From assembly GCA_944319935.1 (NCBI GenBank), contig CALUFM010000001.1, positions 62,001 to 126,000 on the forward strand: a DNA stretch of 64,000 nucleotides, written 5' to 3'. Shown piece by piece: positions 7,667-15,835 of this stretch. This DNA comes from an uncultured Prevotella sp. (GTDB taxonomy: Bacteria > Bacteroidota > Bacteroidia > Bacteroidales > Bacteroidaceae). Within the stretch, counting starts at the first letter, position 1, and the number at the start of each line of letters is the position of its first letter. Position numbers and translations under genes: made by a program. The notes beneath the pieces are model-generated. The model saw nothing but the letters and a program-made list of their open reading frames with translations, was not told the DNA's origin and did no database searches.

Positions 7667-8491
7667 ATGAATACAAGTTATCCTTGCGCAAAAATCAACT
7701 TGGGGCTTAACATTGTAAGCAAGCGTCCTGACGGATACCACGACATCGAAACTGTTTTTTACCCGATAGGCTTGTGCGACAGGTTGGAAATAGAAAAGCG
7801 CGATGACGCAGCCCTGCCGTATTGCCGACTTAACCTGAATGGCATGGCAATAGACGGACAGGTGAAAGACAATCTTGTAGTCAAGGCATATTCTTTACTG
7901 AAAGAGTCATATCCGCAAATACCCAACATATCGGCCAGTTTGACAAAAAACATCCCGTCACAAGCTGGTATGGGTGGAGGCTCGTCTGATTGCGCTTTTA
8001 TGATAAGAATGCTCAACTCGGAATTCAATCTCGGCCTGTCAAACGGGGAGATGCGCACGTTCGCGGCGAAGCTCGGGGCTGACTGCGCTTTTTTCATAAC
8101 GCCTTCACCCGCTTTTGCCACAGGCATAGGAGAACGCCTTGAAACAATAAACTTGGATTTGAGCCGGTATGCTTTCGGCATAGTCAAACCTCCAGTCGCT
8201 GTCAGCACGAAAGAAGCATTTGCCAACGTTAAGCCGCATAAGCCATCAAAATGCTGTAAGGATATTGTCATGCAGCCGATAGAAACATGGAAATATGAGC
8301 TTGAAAATGATTTTGAAGAAAGTATTTTCATGAATCATAAAGAAATAGGTGAAATAAAACAAACATTATACCGGATGGGAGCCGTATATGCGGCAATGAG
8401 CGGAAGCGGAAGCGCGGTTTTCGGGATATTCAATCAAGTTCCCGAGGATTTCAATTCGCATTTCAAGAACTGCTTTACTGCAATAGTGTAA
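7667..8491 (+). CDS. ispE: 4-diphosphocytidyl-2-C-methyl-D-erythritol kinase IspE
   Basis: IspE phosphorylates CDP-methylerythritol in the non-mevalonate (MEP) isoprenoid pathway, in the cytosol. The 274-residue protein is a GHMP kinase. It opens with the family motif PCAKINLGLNIVSKRPDGYH, has the ATP-binding glycine loop SQAGMGGGSSDCA near residue 95, and ends with AMSGSGSAVFGIF, the third GHMP motif. The reading frame is open far upstream, but similarity to the family and the -7 box at 7616 place the start at 7667. It stands alone between dnaB (divergent) and rpoD. Confidence 0.95.
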   Translation: MNTSYPCAKINLGLNIVSKRPDGYHDIETVFYPIGLCDRLEIEKRDDAALPYCRLNLNGMAIDGQVKDNLVVKAYSLLKESYPQIPNISASLTKNIPSQAGMGGGSSDCAFMIRMLNSEFNLGLSNGEMRTFAAKLGADCAFFITPSPAFATGIGERLETINLDLSRYAFGIVKPPVAVSTKEAFANVKPHKPSKCCKDIVMQPIETWKYELENDFEESIFMNHKEIGEIKQTLYRMGAVYAAMSGSGSAVFGIFNQVPEDFNSHFKNCFTAIV

Positions 8492-8551
8492 ATAGACAAT
8501 AAATTTCCTTTTTTTAACCATCTAAACGTAACAACGTATTGATATTTTTCG

Positions 8552-8559
8552 TAACTTTG
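8552..8559 (+). promoter_or_regulatory. Promoter -7 box for rpoD
   Basis: TAACTTTG matches the Bacteroidetes -7 consensus. The predicted leader before the ATG at 8632 is about 65-70 bases and A/T-rich. Confidence 0.55.
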
Positions 8560-8631
8560 CACCGCTTTTAGCAGCATAATCCGCTATCAGGTTAATAATC
8601 AGGTACTTACAAATTTTTCTAAGGTAAATAG

Positions 8632-9504
8632 ATGAGACAATTAAAAATTCAGAAGAGTATTACCAACCGCTCAAGTGAGGCATTGGACAAATATCTCGTC
8701 GAAATCGGACGCGCTCCGCTTATCTCAATAGACGAGGAAATTGAACTTGCGCAAAAAATCAAGAAAGGCGGTCCTGAAGGTGAAAGAGCGAAAAACAAGT
8801 TGGTAACGGCCAACCTGCGTTTTGTCGTTTCAGTTGCCAAGCAATACCAGCACCAGGGACTTACCCTTACAGACTTGATTGACGAGGGTAATATCGGTCT
8901 TATCAAAGCCGCACAGAAATTTGACGAGACACGCGGATTCAAGTTCATATCTTATGCCGTGTGGTGGATTCGCCAAAGCATATTGCAGGCGATTGCCGAG
9001 CAAAGCCGTATTGTCAGGTTGCCTTTGAACCAAGTGGGTTCGCTGAATAAAATCAACCATGAGATAAACAAGTTCGAACAGGAGAATCAACGCCATCCCT
9101 CTGTATCCGAATTGTCAGAAGTAACAAAACTTGACGAAGAAAAAATCGGACAGTCATTGGCGGCAGACGGGCATCATGTAAGCATTGACGCCCCGTTCCA
9201 GGACGGTGAAGACAACTGTATGCTCGATGTCATGCCAAGCGGAGAAGACAGCCGTACAGACCGCATGGTTGACCATGAATCAATGGCTCTTGAACTGAAC
9301 TCCGTATTGAGCAAGGTGTTGAAAGAGCGTGAGATAACTATCATACGTGAATGTTTCGGCATTGGTTGCCATGAAAAAGGATTGGAAGAGATTGGCGACC
9401 AGTTGGGATTGACCCGTGAGCGCGTGCGTCAGATACGCGAGAAAAGTATTGCAAAGTTGCGCGAAAGCGGCAATGCGAAAATCCTCATGAAATATCTGGG
9501 GTAA
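8632..9504 (+). CDS. rpoD: Primary RNA polymerase sigma factor (RpoD/SigA, short Bacteroidetes form)
   Basis: The 290-residue protein is a group 1-type sigma-70 factor. Region 1.2 is near the start (RSSEALDKYLVEIGRAPLIS), region 2 contains DLIDEGNIGLIKAAQKFDE and the -10 recognition helix KFISYAVWWIRQSI, region 3 follows, and region 4 ends with the helix-turn-helix LGLTRERVRQIREKSIAKLR. Region 1.1 and the non-conserved insert of Proteobacterial RpoD are absent, which is normal for Bacteroidetes primary sigma factors of this size. It should direct housekeeping transcription from the TAnnTTTG promoters seen across this window. A terminator lies 34 bases after the stop. Confidence 0.93.
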   Translation: MRQLKIQKSITNRSSEALDKYLVEIGRAPLISIDEEIELAQKIKKGGPEGERAKNKLVTANLRFVVSVAKQYQHQGLTLTDLIDEGNIGLIKAAQKFDETRGFKFISYAVWWIRQSILQAIAEQSRIVRLPLNQVGSLNKINHEINKFEQENQRHPSVSELSEVTKLDEEKIGQSLAADGHHVSIDAPFQDGEDNCMLDVMPSGEDSRTDRMVDHESMALELNSVLSKVLKEREITIIRECFGIGCHEKGLEEIGDQLGLTRERVRQIREKSIAKLRESGNAKILMKYLG

Positions 9505-9537
9505 AAATCAGGAGAATATCATAGTGATTATAGGAGG

Positions 9538-9576
9538 ATGCAGAAAGCGGGTTTTACACATGCTTTCTGCATTTTT
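9538..9576 (+). terminator. Intrinsic terminator after rpoD
   Basis: An 11-base-pair stem ATGCAGAAAGC/GCTTTCTGCAT (9538-9548 and 9562-9572) with a 13-base loop is followed by TTTT. It separates rpoD from the convergent gene that ends at 9585. Confidence 0.85.
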
Positions 9577-9584
9577 CATGGATA

Positions 9585-11576
9585 TTATATGCGCAATCTC
9601 AATTGCAGTTCAAGGTCGGACATCATCGAGCCGTCAATTTCTTGATAACCGCTGCCAATCTTGTCACGGTCAAAGTATTTGGTCATTCCGATTTTTGCTA
9701 TTATTGTTATCTTTTCTGAGAAATCCGAACAACCATACATCGCCATTCTAATGCCATTGCCATAATAAGCTGGGAATGAGAATGAATACAACATTCCACG
9801 TTCGTAAGCATAAACACGGCTGTCGTAATCGTCTGTGTCAAAATATCCGAAAGTTGCAATCGCGTTGAACCTTTTTTTAAGTTTCAGGCCGACGGTTTGG
9901 CTTATCATCCATCCCATGCTTTTTCTTTTATATTGTGTATAAGCGATGTCAACTTGTGTTTTTCCATTCCAAATGCCGTCATTGTAGGCGGCTGACATGC
10001 GGCCGCGATGTTCGTTTTTGAAAATCAAGCTTGTCTTGCTTTCATTGTCGCGTTCCCTGAATTTCAGCCGATAACGCGCAGTGAATGTCCATTTGTCTTT
10101 TGTATAAACAGTTTGCACCAAGTTGTCAAAAGCTCTTGAACTGTTCCCTGCCTGATATTTAGGCCATGCAAAATATGCGAAATCAGAATATGCCATGACG
10201 TTTAATCCTTGAAAAGGTTTCCAATTGACACCCACATACACGCCACTTTCATTTTGCACGGAACCTCCTTCGCTAAAACTTTCAGATAATAATGAATAGT
10301 AATTATACGAATAAAAACGTTGCAATGCCATTATATCAAGATTTTCAGCCAAGCTATAACTTAAAGTGTTTATTGTCGCTATTGCGTTACAGCCTCCACT
10401 TGCCGTCTCGCCACTTACTGAAAGGCGGTGTCCTGTATATCCATAATGTATGCCAATATTGTAAAAATCTTTGCCGTGAGCATAGATTTTGCGATACGCA
10501 GCGTCAGTCTTGGGTCTTAGCATCTTGTCCAAAGAGACATAAAGGCCGGTTATTCCGACATATCCCCCTCCTATCCTGTACTCCGCATTCAAACCGCTGG
10601 TAAAATGAGATGAATTATTCTTTTTTGACATCTCTGTTTCTGTTCTGTGGTAGCCTGAACTGAGAATTGTCGCAATGGTATTGTCTTCTTTATTCAACGT
10701 AGCGTCAAACTTTCGGTAAGAAACGAAACCGCTTATGTCAAAGTTTTTTGCGACATTGACAGTTGTCGCCAATCCTTGCAAATAATTTGAACTTGAGCGT
10801 GAAGAGTGTACGCGTATGTTGCTTCCGCCACGCCCCAAAGACGACAGCGTGGACAATTTCCCAAAACCGTAATTGTTGTTGACAACAAGTCCCATCCCGA
10901 ATCTTACACGGTATCGTCCGGCGACAAGTGTCTTGATGCGTCCAAGATTCTTTAGGGAAAAATAAAACGAATAAAAATCATATCCTAAATTATTTCTGCC
11001 GGAAAAGAATGGTTCTCCCGCATCCTGTGCGCCAATGAAACCAATTCTTACATAATCTCCATAAGTGAAATCATATCTTAAGTCATGCTTGAATTGATAT
11101 CCCATGTAGCCTTTCTTGTCTCCTTTTCTGGTATAAAAAGGTATTTTAATAGAGCCTGTCATGTCGTGTTTCCCATATTTCATGATGTTTTTCAATTTGG
11201 GGAATCTTTTTTCTTCTACGTTTCCTGCAAATGTGAAATAGAACAACAACCGTCGTTTAAAGTAATCCAAATCTCTTATCATTGCCAATTCGCCCAATGA
11301 CTTCATTGCTCCATTCCTGTAAATATATTCCAATATGTTCTCAACGTCTTTTGCCGTCAAGAATGGTATCTGTTCTAATTGTTCACGTGTTGCTGTGTTT
11401 ATGTTTATGGGATTCTTCTCCAAGTCACATAACAGTCCAAATGAAGATTCCCATACATCTGATTCAACATCTTCAATTTCGCCGAGTTGATACAAATACT
11501 GTTCCCATTCATGCTGTTGTGAAATTCCAGGCATGAATATGAAAAACAAGAATATAAGAATAACACATCGTTTCAT
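9585..11576 (-). CDS. Outer-membrane beta-barrel protein with N-terminal helix-hairpin-helix domain
   Basis: The 663-residue protein has a signal peptide (MKRCVILIFLFFIFMPGISQ). A ComEA-like helix-hairpin-helix region follows at about residues 55-105, including PININTATREQLEQIPFLT and a second hairpin in the segment NGAMKSLGELAMIRDL. The remaining 500 residues are rich in alternating aromatic and polar residues and Gly/Tyr turns, ending in LQLRLRI, as expected of a barrel in the outer membrane. Such proteins are usually annotated as helix-hairpin-helix or ComEA-like proteins in Bacteroidales. The combination of a DNA-type HhH motif with a barrel hints at DNA uptake, but this is unproven. It is a single gene, convergent with rpoD. 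Confidence 0.75.
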   Translation of the reverse strand: MKRCVILIFLFFIFMPGISQQHEWEQYLYQLGEIEDVESDVWESSFGLLCDLEKNPININTATREQLEQIPFLTAKDVENILEYIYRNGAMKSLGELAMIRDLDYFKRRLLFYFTFAGNVEEKRFPKLKNIMKYGKHDMTGSIKIPFYTRKGDKKGYMGYQFKHDLRYDFTYGDYVRIGFIGAQDAGEPFFSGRNNLGYDFYSFYFSLKNLGRIKTLVAGRYRVRFGMGLVVNNNYGFGKLSTLSSLGRGGSNIRVHSSRSSSNYLQGLATTVNVAKNFDISGFVSYRKFDATLNKEDNTIATILSSGYHRTETEMSKKNNSSHFTSGLNAEYRIGGGYVGITGLYVSLDKMLRPKTDAAYRKIYAHGKDFYNIGIHYGYTGHRLSVSGETASGGCNAIATINTLSYSLAENLDIMALQRFYSYNYYSLLSESFSEGGSVQNESGVYVGVNWKPFQGLNVMAYSDFAYFAWPKYQAGNSSRAFDNLVQTVYTKDKWTFTARYRLKFRERDNESKTSLIFKNEHRGRMSAAYNDGIWNGKTQVDIAYTQYKRKSMGWMISQTVGLKLKKRFNAIATFGYFDTDDYDSRVYAYERGMLYSFSFPAYYGNGIRMAMYGCSDFSEKITIIAKIGMTKYFDRDKIGSGYQEIDGSMMSDLELQLRLRI

Positions 11577-11695
11577 GGTATAGGCTCAAATAAACAAAGC
11601 ACGCAAAGGAAGGCAAGTTCCTTTTACGCGCTTAGATGACCAAGGATTGTCTTTTCAGAATATAACCATGCATGAGTTGTTGCCATCCAAGGCAT

Positions 11696-12292
11696 CTATC
11701 CCATAGTTATATTTGCACGCACCCGGCTTAACGTCTCAGGGGTCATTTGCAAATAACTGGCTATATACACGAGCGGAGCCCTCAATGCTAATTGTGGCGA
11801 AAGTTTGCAAAGCCGCTTATATCGGTCTTGCGCTGTTTCAAAGCGCACCAAATCTGCATGTATTTGAGAATTTATAAGCGACTCTTCCAAAATCTTCCTA
11901 TACAATATCTGTATGTTGACATTGTGCAATGCAACTTCTTCAAGCTTGGATTTTGGGAGCGCGTATATCAATACAGGTTCAAGTGCTTCGACTTGCAAGT
12001 GAGTAGGTTCTTCTTTGAAAAGGCTTTCTATGCACATTATTATCTCACCTTCTGGTGCCATGTGTTCAGTTACGTCTTTGCCTTTTTTAAAGTAGAATTG
12101 CCGTACAAGCCCTTTTTCGATATAATATATGTGTCTGCAAACTTCACCTTCACCAAGTATGATTTCACCTTTAGCAAACTTCATTGGCACCAACACACTT
12201 TCAAGTATATCAAGTTCGTCATGTGTCATTGTGCTATATTTGCGTGCAAGTTCGCGAGCTATATCACGTTTGGTCTTAGAAATTTCTTTCAT
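11696..12292 (-). CDS. Crp/Fnr-family transcriptional regulator
   Basis: The 198-residue protein has a cyclic-nucleotide-binding fold at about residues 25-125, with the family segments KGEIILGEGEVCRHIYYIEKG and APEGEIIMCIESL, joined by a long helix to a C-terminal helix-turn-helix (YIASYLQMTPETLSRVRANI). The sensor domain lacks the N-terminal cysteines of oxygen-sensing Fnr and the full cAMP-binding pattern, so the ligand is unknown. This short form is common in Bacteroidales as a solitary regulator. It follows lepA by about 100 bases in the reverse orientation of reading and could share its promoter region only weakly. The target genes cannot be read from the sequence. Confidence 0.82.
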   Translation of the reverse strand: MKEISKTKRDIARELARKYSTMTHDELDILESVLVPMKFAKGEIILGEGEVCRHIYYIEKGLVRQFYFKKGKDVTEHMAPEGEIIMCIESLFKEEPTHLQVEALEPVLIYALPKSKLEEVALHNVNIQILYRKILEESLINSQIHADLVRFETAQDRYKRLCKLSPQLALRAPLVYIASYLQMTPETLSRVRANITMG

Positions 12293-12393
12293 ACTCTTCC
12301 TCCTTTTGAATTTAAGAGTTTACTTTATGCAGCCAAAACCGATGATGTTGTTGTGCAGTTAATGTTTCCTATGCTACGAGAAAGATTATTTTG

Positions 12394-14175
12394 TCAATCT
12401 AATTTCAGTACAGCAAGGAAAGCTTTTTGCGGAACTTCGACATTCCCTATTTGCTTCATTCGTTTTTTTCCACGTTTTTGTTTTTCAAGCAATTTACGTT
12501 TTCTGCTAACATCTCCGCCGTAACATTTGGCCGTAACATCTTTACGGACGCATTTTATTGTTTCTCGTGCAACAATCTTTGAGCCAATTGCTGCTTGTAT
12601 GGCAATGTCAAACTGTTGACGAGGTATCAATTCTTTTAGCTTCTCACACATTCTACGTCCCAACGAAGTCGCGTTGTCTTGATGCGTAAGTGTTGACAAC
12701 GCATCAACGGGTTCGCCGTTAAGGAGAATATCCAACTTTGCCAATTTTGAAGGACGGAAACTATCAATGTGATAATCAAAAGAAGCATAACCCTTTGATA
12801 TGCTTTTCAGTTTGTCGTAGAAATCAATGACAATCTCTCCCAAAGGCAACATGAAATGTAGTTCCACCCTATTGCCACTGACATATTCTTGCTTTACCAG
12901 TTCTCCGCGTTTATCCAGGCATAGCTTCATTATTGGACCAATGTAGTTCGCGTCCGTTATGATTGACGCTTTGATATAAGGTTCCTCGATGTGGTCAATC
13001 ATTGTAGCGTCAGGTAATCCTGAAGGATTGTGAACTTCCTTGGCATTCCCTTGTTTGTCATAGACCATATAAGATACATTGGGAACAGTCGTTATCACAT
13101 CCATGTTAAATTCACGGTCCAAACGTTCTTGCACAATTTCCATGTGCAACAAGCCCAAAAAGCCACAACGGAATCCAAAGCCCAAGGCCACGGAAGACTC
13201 TGGAGAGAATGTCAACGACGCATCATTAAGTTGCAACTTCTCTAGCGAAGCTCTTAAATTCTCATAATCAGACGGGTCGATAGGATATACACCAGCAAAG
13301 ACCATTGGTTTTACTTCTTGGAAACCGGATATGGCCTTGTCGCATGGACGAGCCACATGTGTTATTGTATCCCCGACCTTAACCTCTTTACTGTCCTTAA
13401 TACCACTTATTATATACCCGACATCGCCTGTTGACAACTTGTTGCGAGGTATCATATCCATCTTCAGGACACCAACCTCATCCGCAACATACTCCATTCC
13501 GGTATTAAAGAATTTCACTTTGTCACCTTTTGCAATGCATCCATTCTCTATTTTGAAATATGCTATTATCCCTCTGAAAGAGTTAAACACAGAATCAAAA
13601 ATTAATGCCTGAAGAGGTGCGTTCGCCTCTCCAGCCGGATGCGGGATGCGTTCAACTACAGCATCCAGAATGTCACTCACTCCTTCACCAGTTTTCCCCG
13701 ATGCCCGAATTATATCTTTACGGTCACAACCTATCAAGTCTACGATTTCGTCCTCCACTTCATCAGGCATGGCCGACGGCATATCAATTTTATTGATTAC
13801 AGGAATTATTTCCAAATCATGTTCCAATGCCATGTAAAGATTGCTTATAGTCTGAGCCTGTACTCCTTGCGTAGCGTCTACTACAAGTAAAGCTCCTTCA
13901 CAGGCAGCAATGCTTCGCGACACTTCATAGGAAAAATCGACATGCCCCGGGGTGTCTATAAGATTGAGGATATATTTGTCTCCTTTGTAAGAATATTCCA
14001 TTTGGATGGCATGACTTTTTATTGTGATGCCACGTTCGCGCTCCAAATCCATGTCATCCAACATTTGCCCTTCAGTCACCTGAATGGTTTTCGTATATTC
14101 CAACAAACGATCTGCTAATGTAGACTTACCGTGATCTATATGTGCTATGATGCAAAAATTTCTTATTTCGTTCAT
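12394..14175 (-). CDS. lepA: Elongation factor 4 (LepA) GTPase
   Basis: LepA is a ribosome-associated GTPase related to EF-G that affects translation initiation and elongation under stress. The 593-residue protein has all G motifs: AHIDHGKST (residues 10-18), [16 protein letters not shown] and NKIDMPSA. Domains II and III and the LepA-specific C-terminal domain follow, with [14 protein letters not shown] and the family tail [19 protein letters not shown]. The length is typical. A -7 box at 14196-14203 is close to the ATG at 14175. It is transcribed towards the Crp/Fnr-type regulator. Confidence 0.97.
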   Translation of the reverse strand: MNEIRNFCIIAHIDHGKSTLADRLLEYTKTIQVTEGQMLDDMDLERERGITIKSHAIQMEYSYKGDKYILNLIDTPGHVDFSYEVSRSIAACEGALLVVDATQGVQAQTISNLYMALEHDLEIIPVINKIDMPSAMPDEVEDEIVDLIGCDRKDIIRASGKTGEGVSDILDAVVERIPHPAGEANAPLQALIFDSVFNSFRGIIAYFKIENGCIAKGDKVKFFNTGMEYVADEVGVLKMDMIPRNKLSTGDVGYIISGIKDSKEVKVGDTITHVARPCDKAISGFQEVKPMVFAGVYPIDPSDYENLRASLEKLQLNDASLTFSPESSVALGFGFRCGFLGLLHMEIVQERLDREFNMDVITTVPNVSYMVYDKQGNAKEVHNPSGLPDATMIDHIEEPYIKASIITDANYIGPIMKLCLDKRGELVKQEYVSGNRVELHFMLPLGEIVIDFYDKLKSISKGYASFDYHIDSFRPSKLAKLDILLNGEPVDALSTLTHQDNATSLGRRMCEKLKELIPRQQFDIAIQAAIGSKIVARETIKCVRKDVTAKCYGGDVSRKRKLLEKQKRGKKRMKQIGNVEVPQKAFLAVLKLD

Positions 14176-14195
14176 TTACTGTATATTTTGGAACG

Positions 14196-14203
14196 CAAAT
14201 ATA
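14196..14203 (-). promoter_or_regulatory. Promoter -7 box for lepA
   Basis: The minus strand reads TATATTTG, matching TAnnTTTG. The leader before the lepA ATG would be only about 15 bases. No convincing -33 element was found. Confidence 0.5.
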
Positions 14204-14295
14204 CAAAAAAAAGCCTTTCAGTCCTAAGATTTCCGCTTTTTTATGAAGAATTTTAAAAAGCGGCGTATTTATATACAAATAAAAAAGATTTTGTT

Positions 14296-14303
14296 TATCT
14301 TTG
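14296..14303 (+). promoter_or_regulatory. Promoter -7 box for the 14.3-kb lipoprotein gene
   Basis: TATCTTTG matches the -7 consensus and lies 25 bases before the ATG at 14329. The region upstream is A/T-rich and shared with the divergent lepA promoter. Confidence 0.55.
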
Positions 14304-14328
14304 CGGACAGAACGTAACAATCAGCGTA

Positions 14329-14724
14329 ATGAAAAGAATCTTTTTTTATTTACTTTGTCTTACATTCCTACTAACAGCTTGCCACGAGAGCCTTGAGGAT
14401 AAAGCAGCACGCGAAGCCAAAGAATATACACGCAAAAATTGTCCCAAACAAATTTCAGACAATATCGTCAATGACAGTATGACGTTTGATAAAGATACGC
14501 GCACATTACATTATTATTTCACAATGACTGGCCAGGCTGACACTTCAGCCATAGACAAGCAACAAGCAAAAGAAAAAATCACAAAAGCTGTGAAAGATGC
14601 CATGAGTATAAGGACATATAAAGACAAAAGCTTCAATTTCGCTTATACTTATTATTCTGAAAAAAACAAAGGTAAGATTTTATTGGATATTAAAATAACC
14701 CCACAAGATTACGGCAAGCAATAG
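14329..14724 (+). CDS. Small lipoprotein of unknown function
   Basis: The 131-residue protein begins with a lipoprotein signal peptide ending in the lipobox LLTAC, giving Cys18 as the lipidated residue. The mature part is mostly charged and helical at the start (ESLEDKAAREAKEYTRKNCP) with a second cysteine in NCPKQ, then predicted strands. I do not recognise a domain; small lipoproteins of this kind are common in Bacteroidales and are usually listed as hypothetical. It is likely anchored to the inner or outer membrane. It is transcribed from its own promoter, and its stop codon is 1 base from the end of the convergent TSCPD gene, so transcripts of the two genes overlap. Confidence 0.8.
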   Translation: MKRIFFYLLCLTFLLTACHESLEDKAAREAKEYTRKNCPKQISDNIVNDSMTFDKDTRTLHYYFTMTGQADTSAIDKQQAKEKITKAVKDAMSIRTYKDKSFNFAYTYYSEKNKGKILLDIKITPQDYGKQ

Positions 14725-14725
14725 T

Positions 14726-14980
14726 TTATCTACGCTCTATTTCATCTATTGCGCGGCATAATTGGTCAGGACAACTTGTATTCTTACTGCCACAACGTAT
14801 CCCGTTGAGTTTTGTCTTTACATCTGCTATGTTCATTCCCTTTACGAGTGAACATATTCCTTGCAGGTTACCGTTGCATCCCCCGACAAAATTAACATCA
14901 ACTATGCGATTTTCATCGTCAACTTTCAATGTTATCACTTTGCTGCAAGTGTCAGATGTAAAGTATGTTATCTCCTTCAT
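14726..14980 (-). CDS. TSCPD domain protein
   Basis: The 84-residue protein is a stand-alone TSCPD domain, named after the C-terminal motif seen here as SKNTSCPDQL. Other conserved cysteines are in TSDTCSK, GGCNGN and GIRCG, which may bind a metal. The same domain occurs at the C-terminus of some vitamin-B12-dependent ribonucleotide reductases; the role of the isolated form is unknown. It lies 83 bases after yebC on the same strand and could be the last gene of the pheT-yebC transcript. The family assignment is strong, the function open. Confidence 0.88.
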   Translation of the reverse strand: MKEITYFTSDTCSKVITLKVDDENRIVDVNFVGGCNGNLQGICSLVKGMNIADVKTKLNGIRCGSKNTSCPDQLCRAIDEIERR

Positions 14981-15063
14981 CTTGTATTATTGATTAAAGT
15001 ATCTGTTGTCAAGGAAATATGATGAATTCATAAACCTTGACAACAGAAATACAAGCAAACGCT

Positions 15064-15789
15064 TTATTCTGGTTTCATGTTCGTATACACGTTTTGCACA
15101 TCGTCATCGTCTTCCAGCAAGTCAACCATTTTCTCGATGGTCTCACGCTCTTCTGGCGTAACGTCTTTCAGGTCGTTGGGTATACGCGTAAATTCTGCTC
15201 CGGTAACTTCAAAACCATTTTCTTCAAGGTGCTTTTGGATGTCGCCAAAGCTTTTGGGGTCGCCATAAATTGTTATCTCTCCAGCTTCGTCGTCAACGTC
15301 ATATTCGTCTTCTACGCCGTAATCAATCAAATCCAATATCATCTCATCCATGTCAAGACCGTCCTTTTTCTTAAATGTGAACACGCATTTATGGTCGAAC
15401 AAGAACGAAAGGCTGCCCATTGTTCCGAGATTGCCATTGAATTTGTTGAAGATGGCTCGCACGTTGCCTACGGTACGCGTTGTATTGTCAGTTGCGGCAT
15501 CAACAAATATTGCTATTCCGTGAGGTCCGTATCCTTCGTATGTCACTTCTTTGTAATCGCTCTGGTCCTTACCCATTGCGTTCTTGATGGCGCGCTTCAC
15601 GTTTTCAAGCGGCATGTTTTCACGCTTGGCGTTTAGGATTATAGAGCGCAGATGCGGATTGTTGTCAGGGTCAGGACCGCCAGCTTTCACCGCTATGGCG
15701 ATTTGCTTGCCTATCTTCGTAAATGTCCTGGCCATGTGCCCCCATCTTTTCAGCTTTGTAGCTTTACGGTATTCAAATGCTCTTCCCAT
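15064..15789 (-). CDS. YebC/PmpR-family protein
   Basis: The 241-residue protein shows the family hallmarks: an N-terminal GHMARTFTKIGKQIAIAVK segment, PHLRSIILNAKRENMP, YEGYGPHGIAIFVDAATDN in the centre, and an acidic C-terminal part. Members were first described as DNA-binding regulators; more recent work ties some to the ribosome and relief of stalling at proline stretches. Which role applies here cannot be decided. It lies 46 bases downstream of pheT on the same strand, suggesting cotranscription with this translation gene. Confidence 0.9.
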   Translation of the reverse strand: MGRAFEYRKATKLKRWGHMARTFTKIGKQIAIAVKAGGPDPDNNPHLRSIILNAKRENMPLENVKRAIKNAMGKDQSDYKEVTYEGYGPHGIAIFVDAATDNTTRTVGNVRAIFNKFNGNLGTMGSLSFLFDHKCVFTFKKKDGLDMDEMILDLIDYGVEDEYDVDDEAGEITIYGDPKSFGDIQKHLEENGFEVTGAEFTRIPNDLKDVTPEERETIEKMVDLLEDDDDVQNVYTNMKPE

Positions 15790-15835
15790 GTCTTTATTTA
15801 TTTTATCCTTGTTTAAATCGTCAAAATCATGAATG

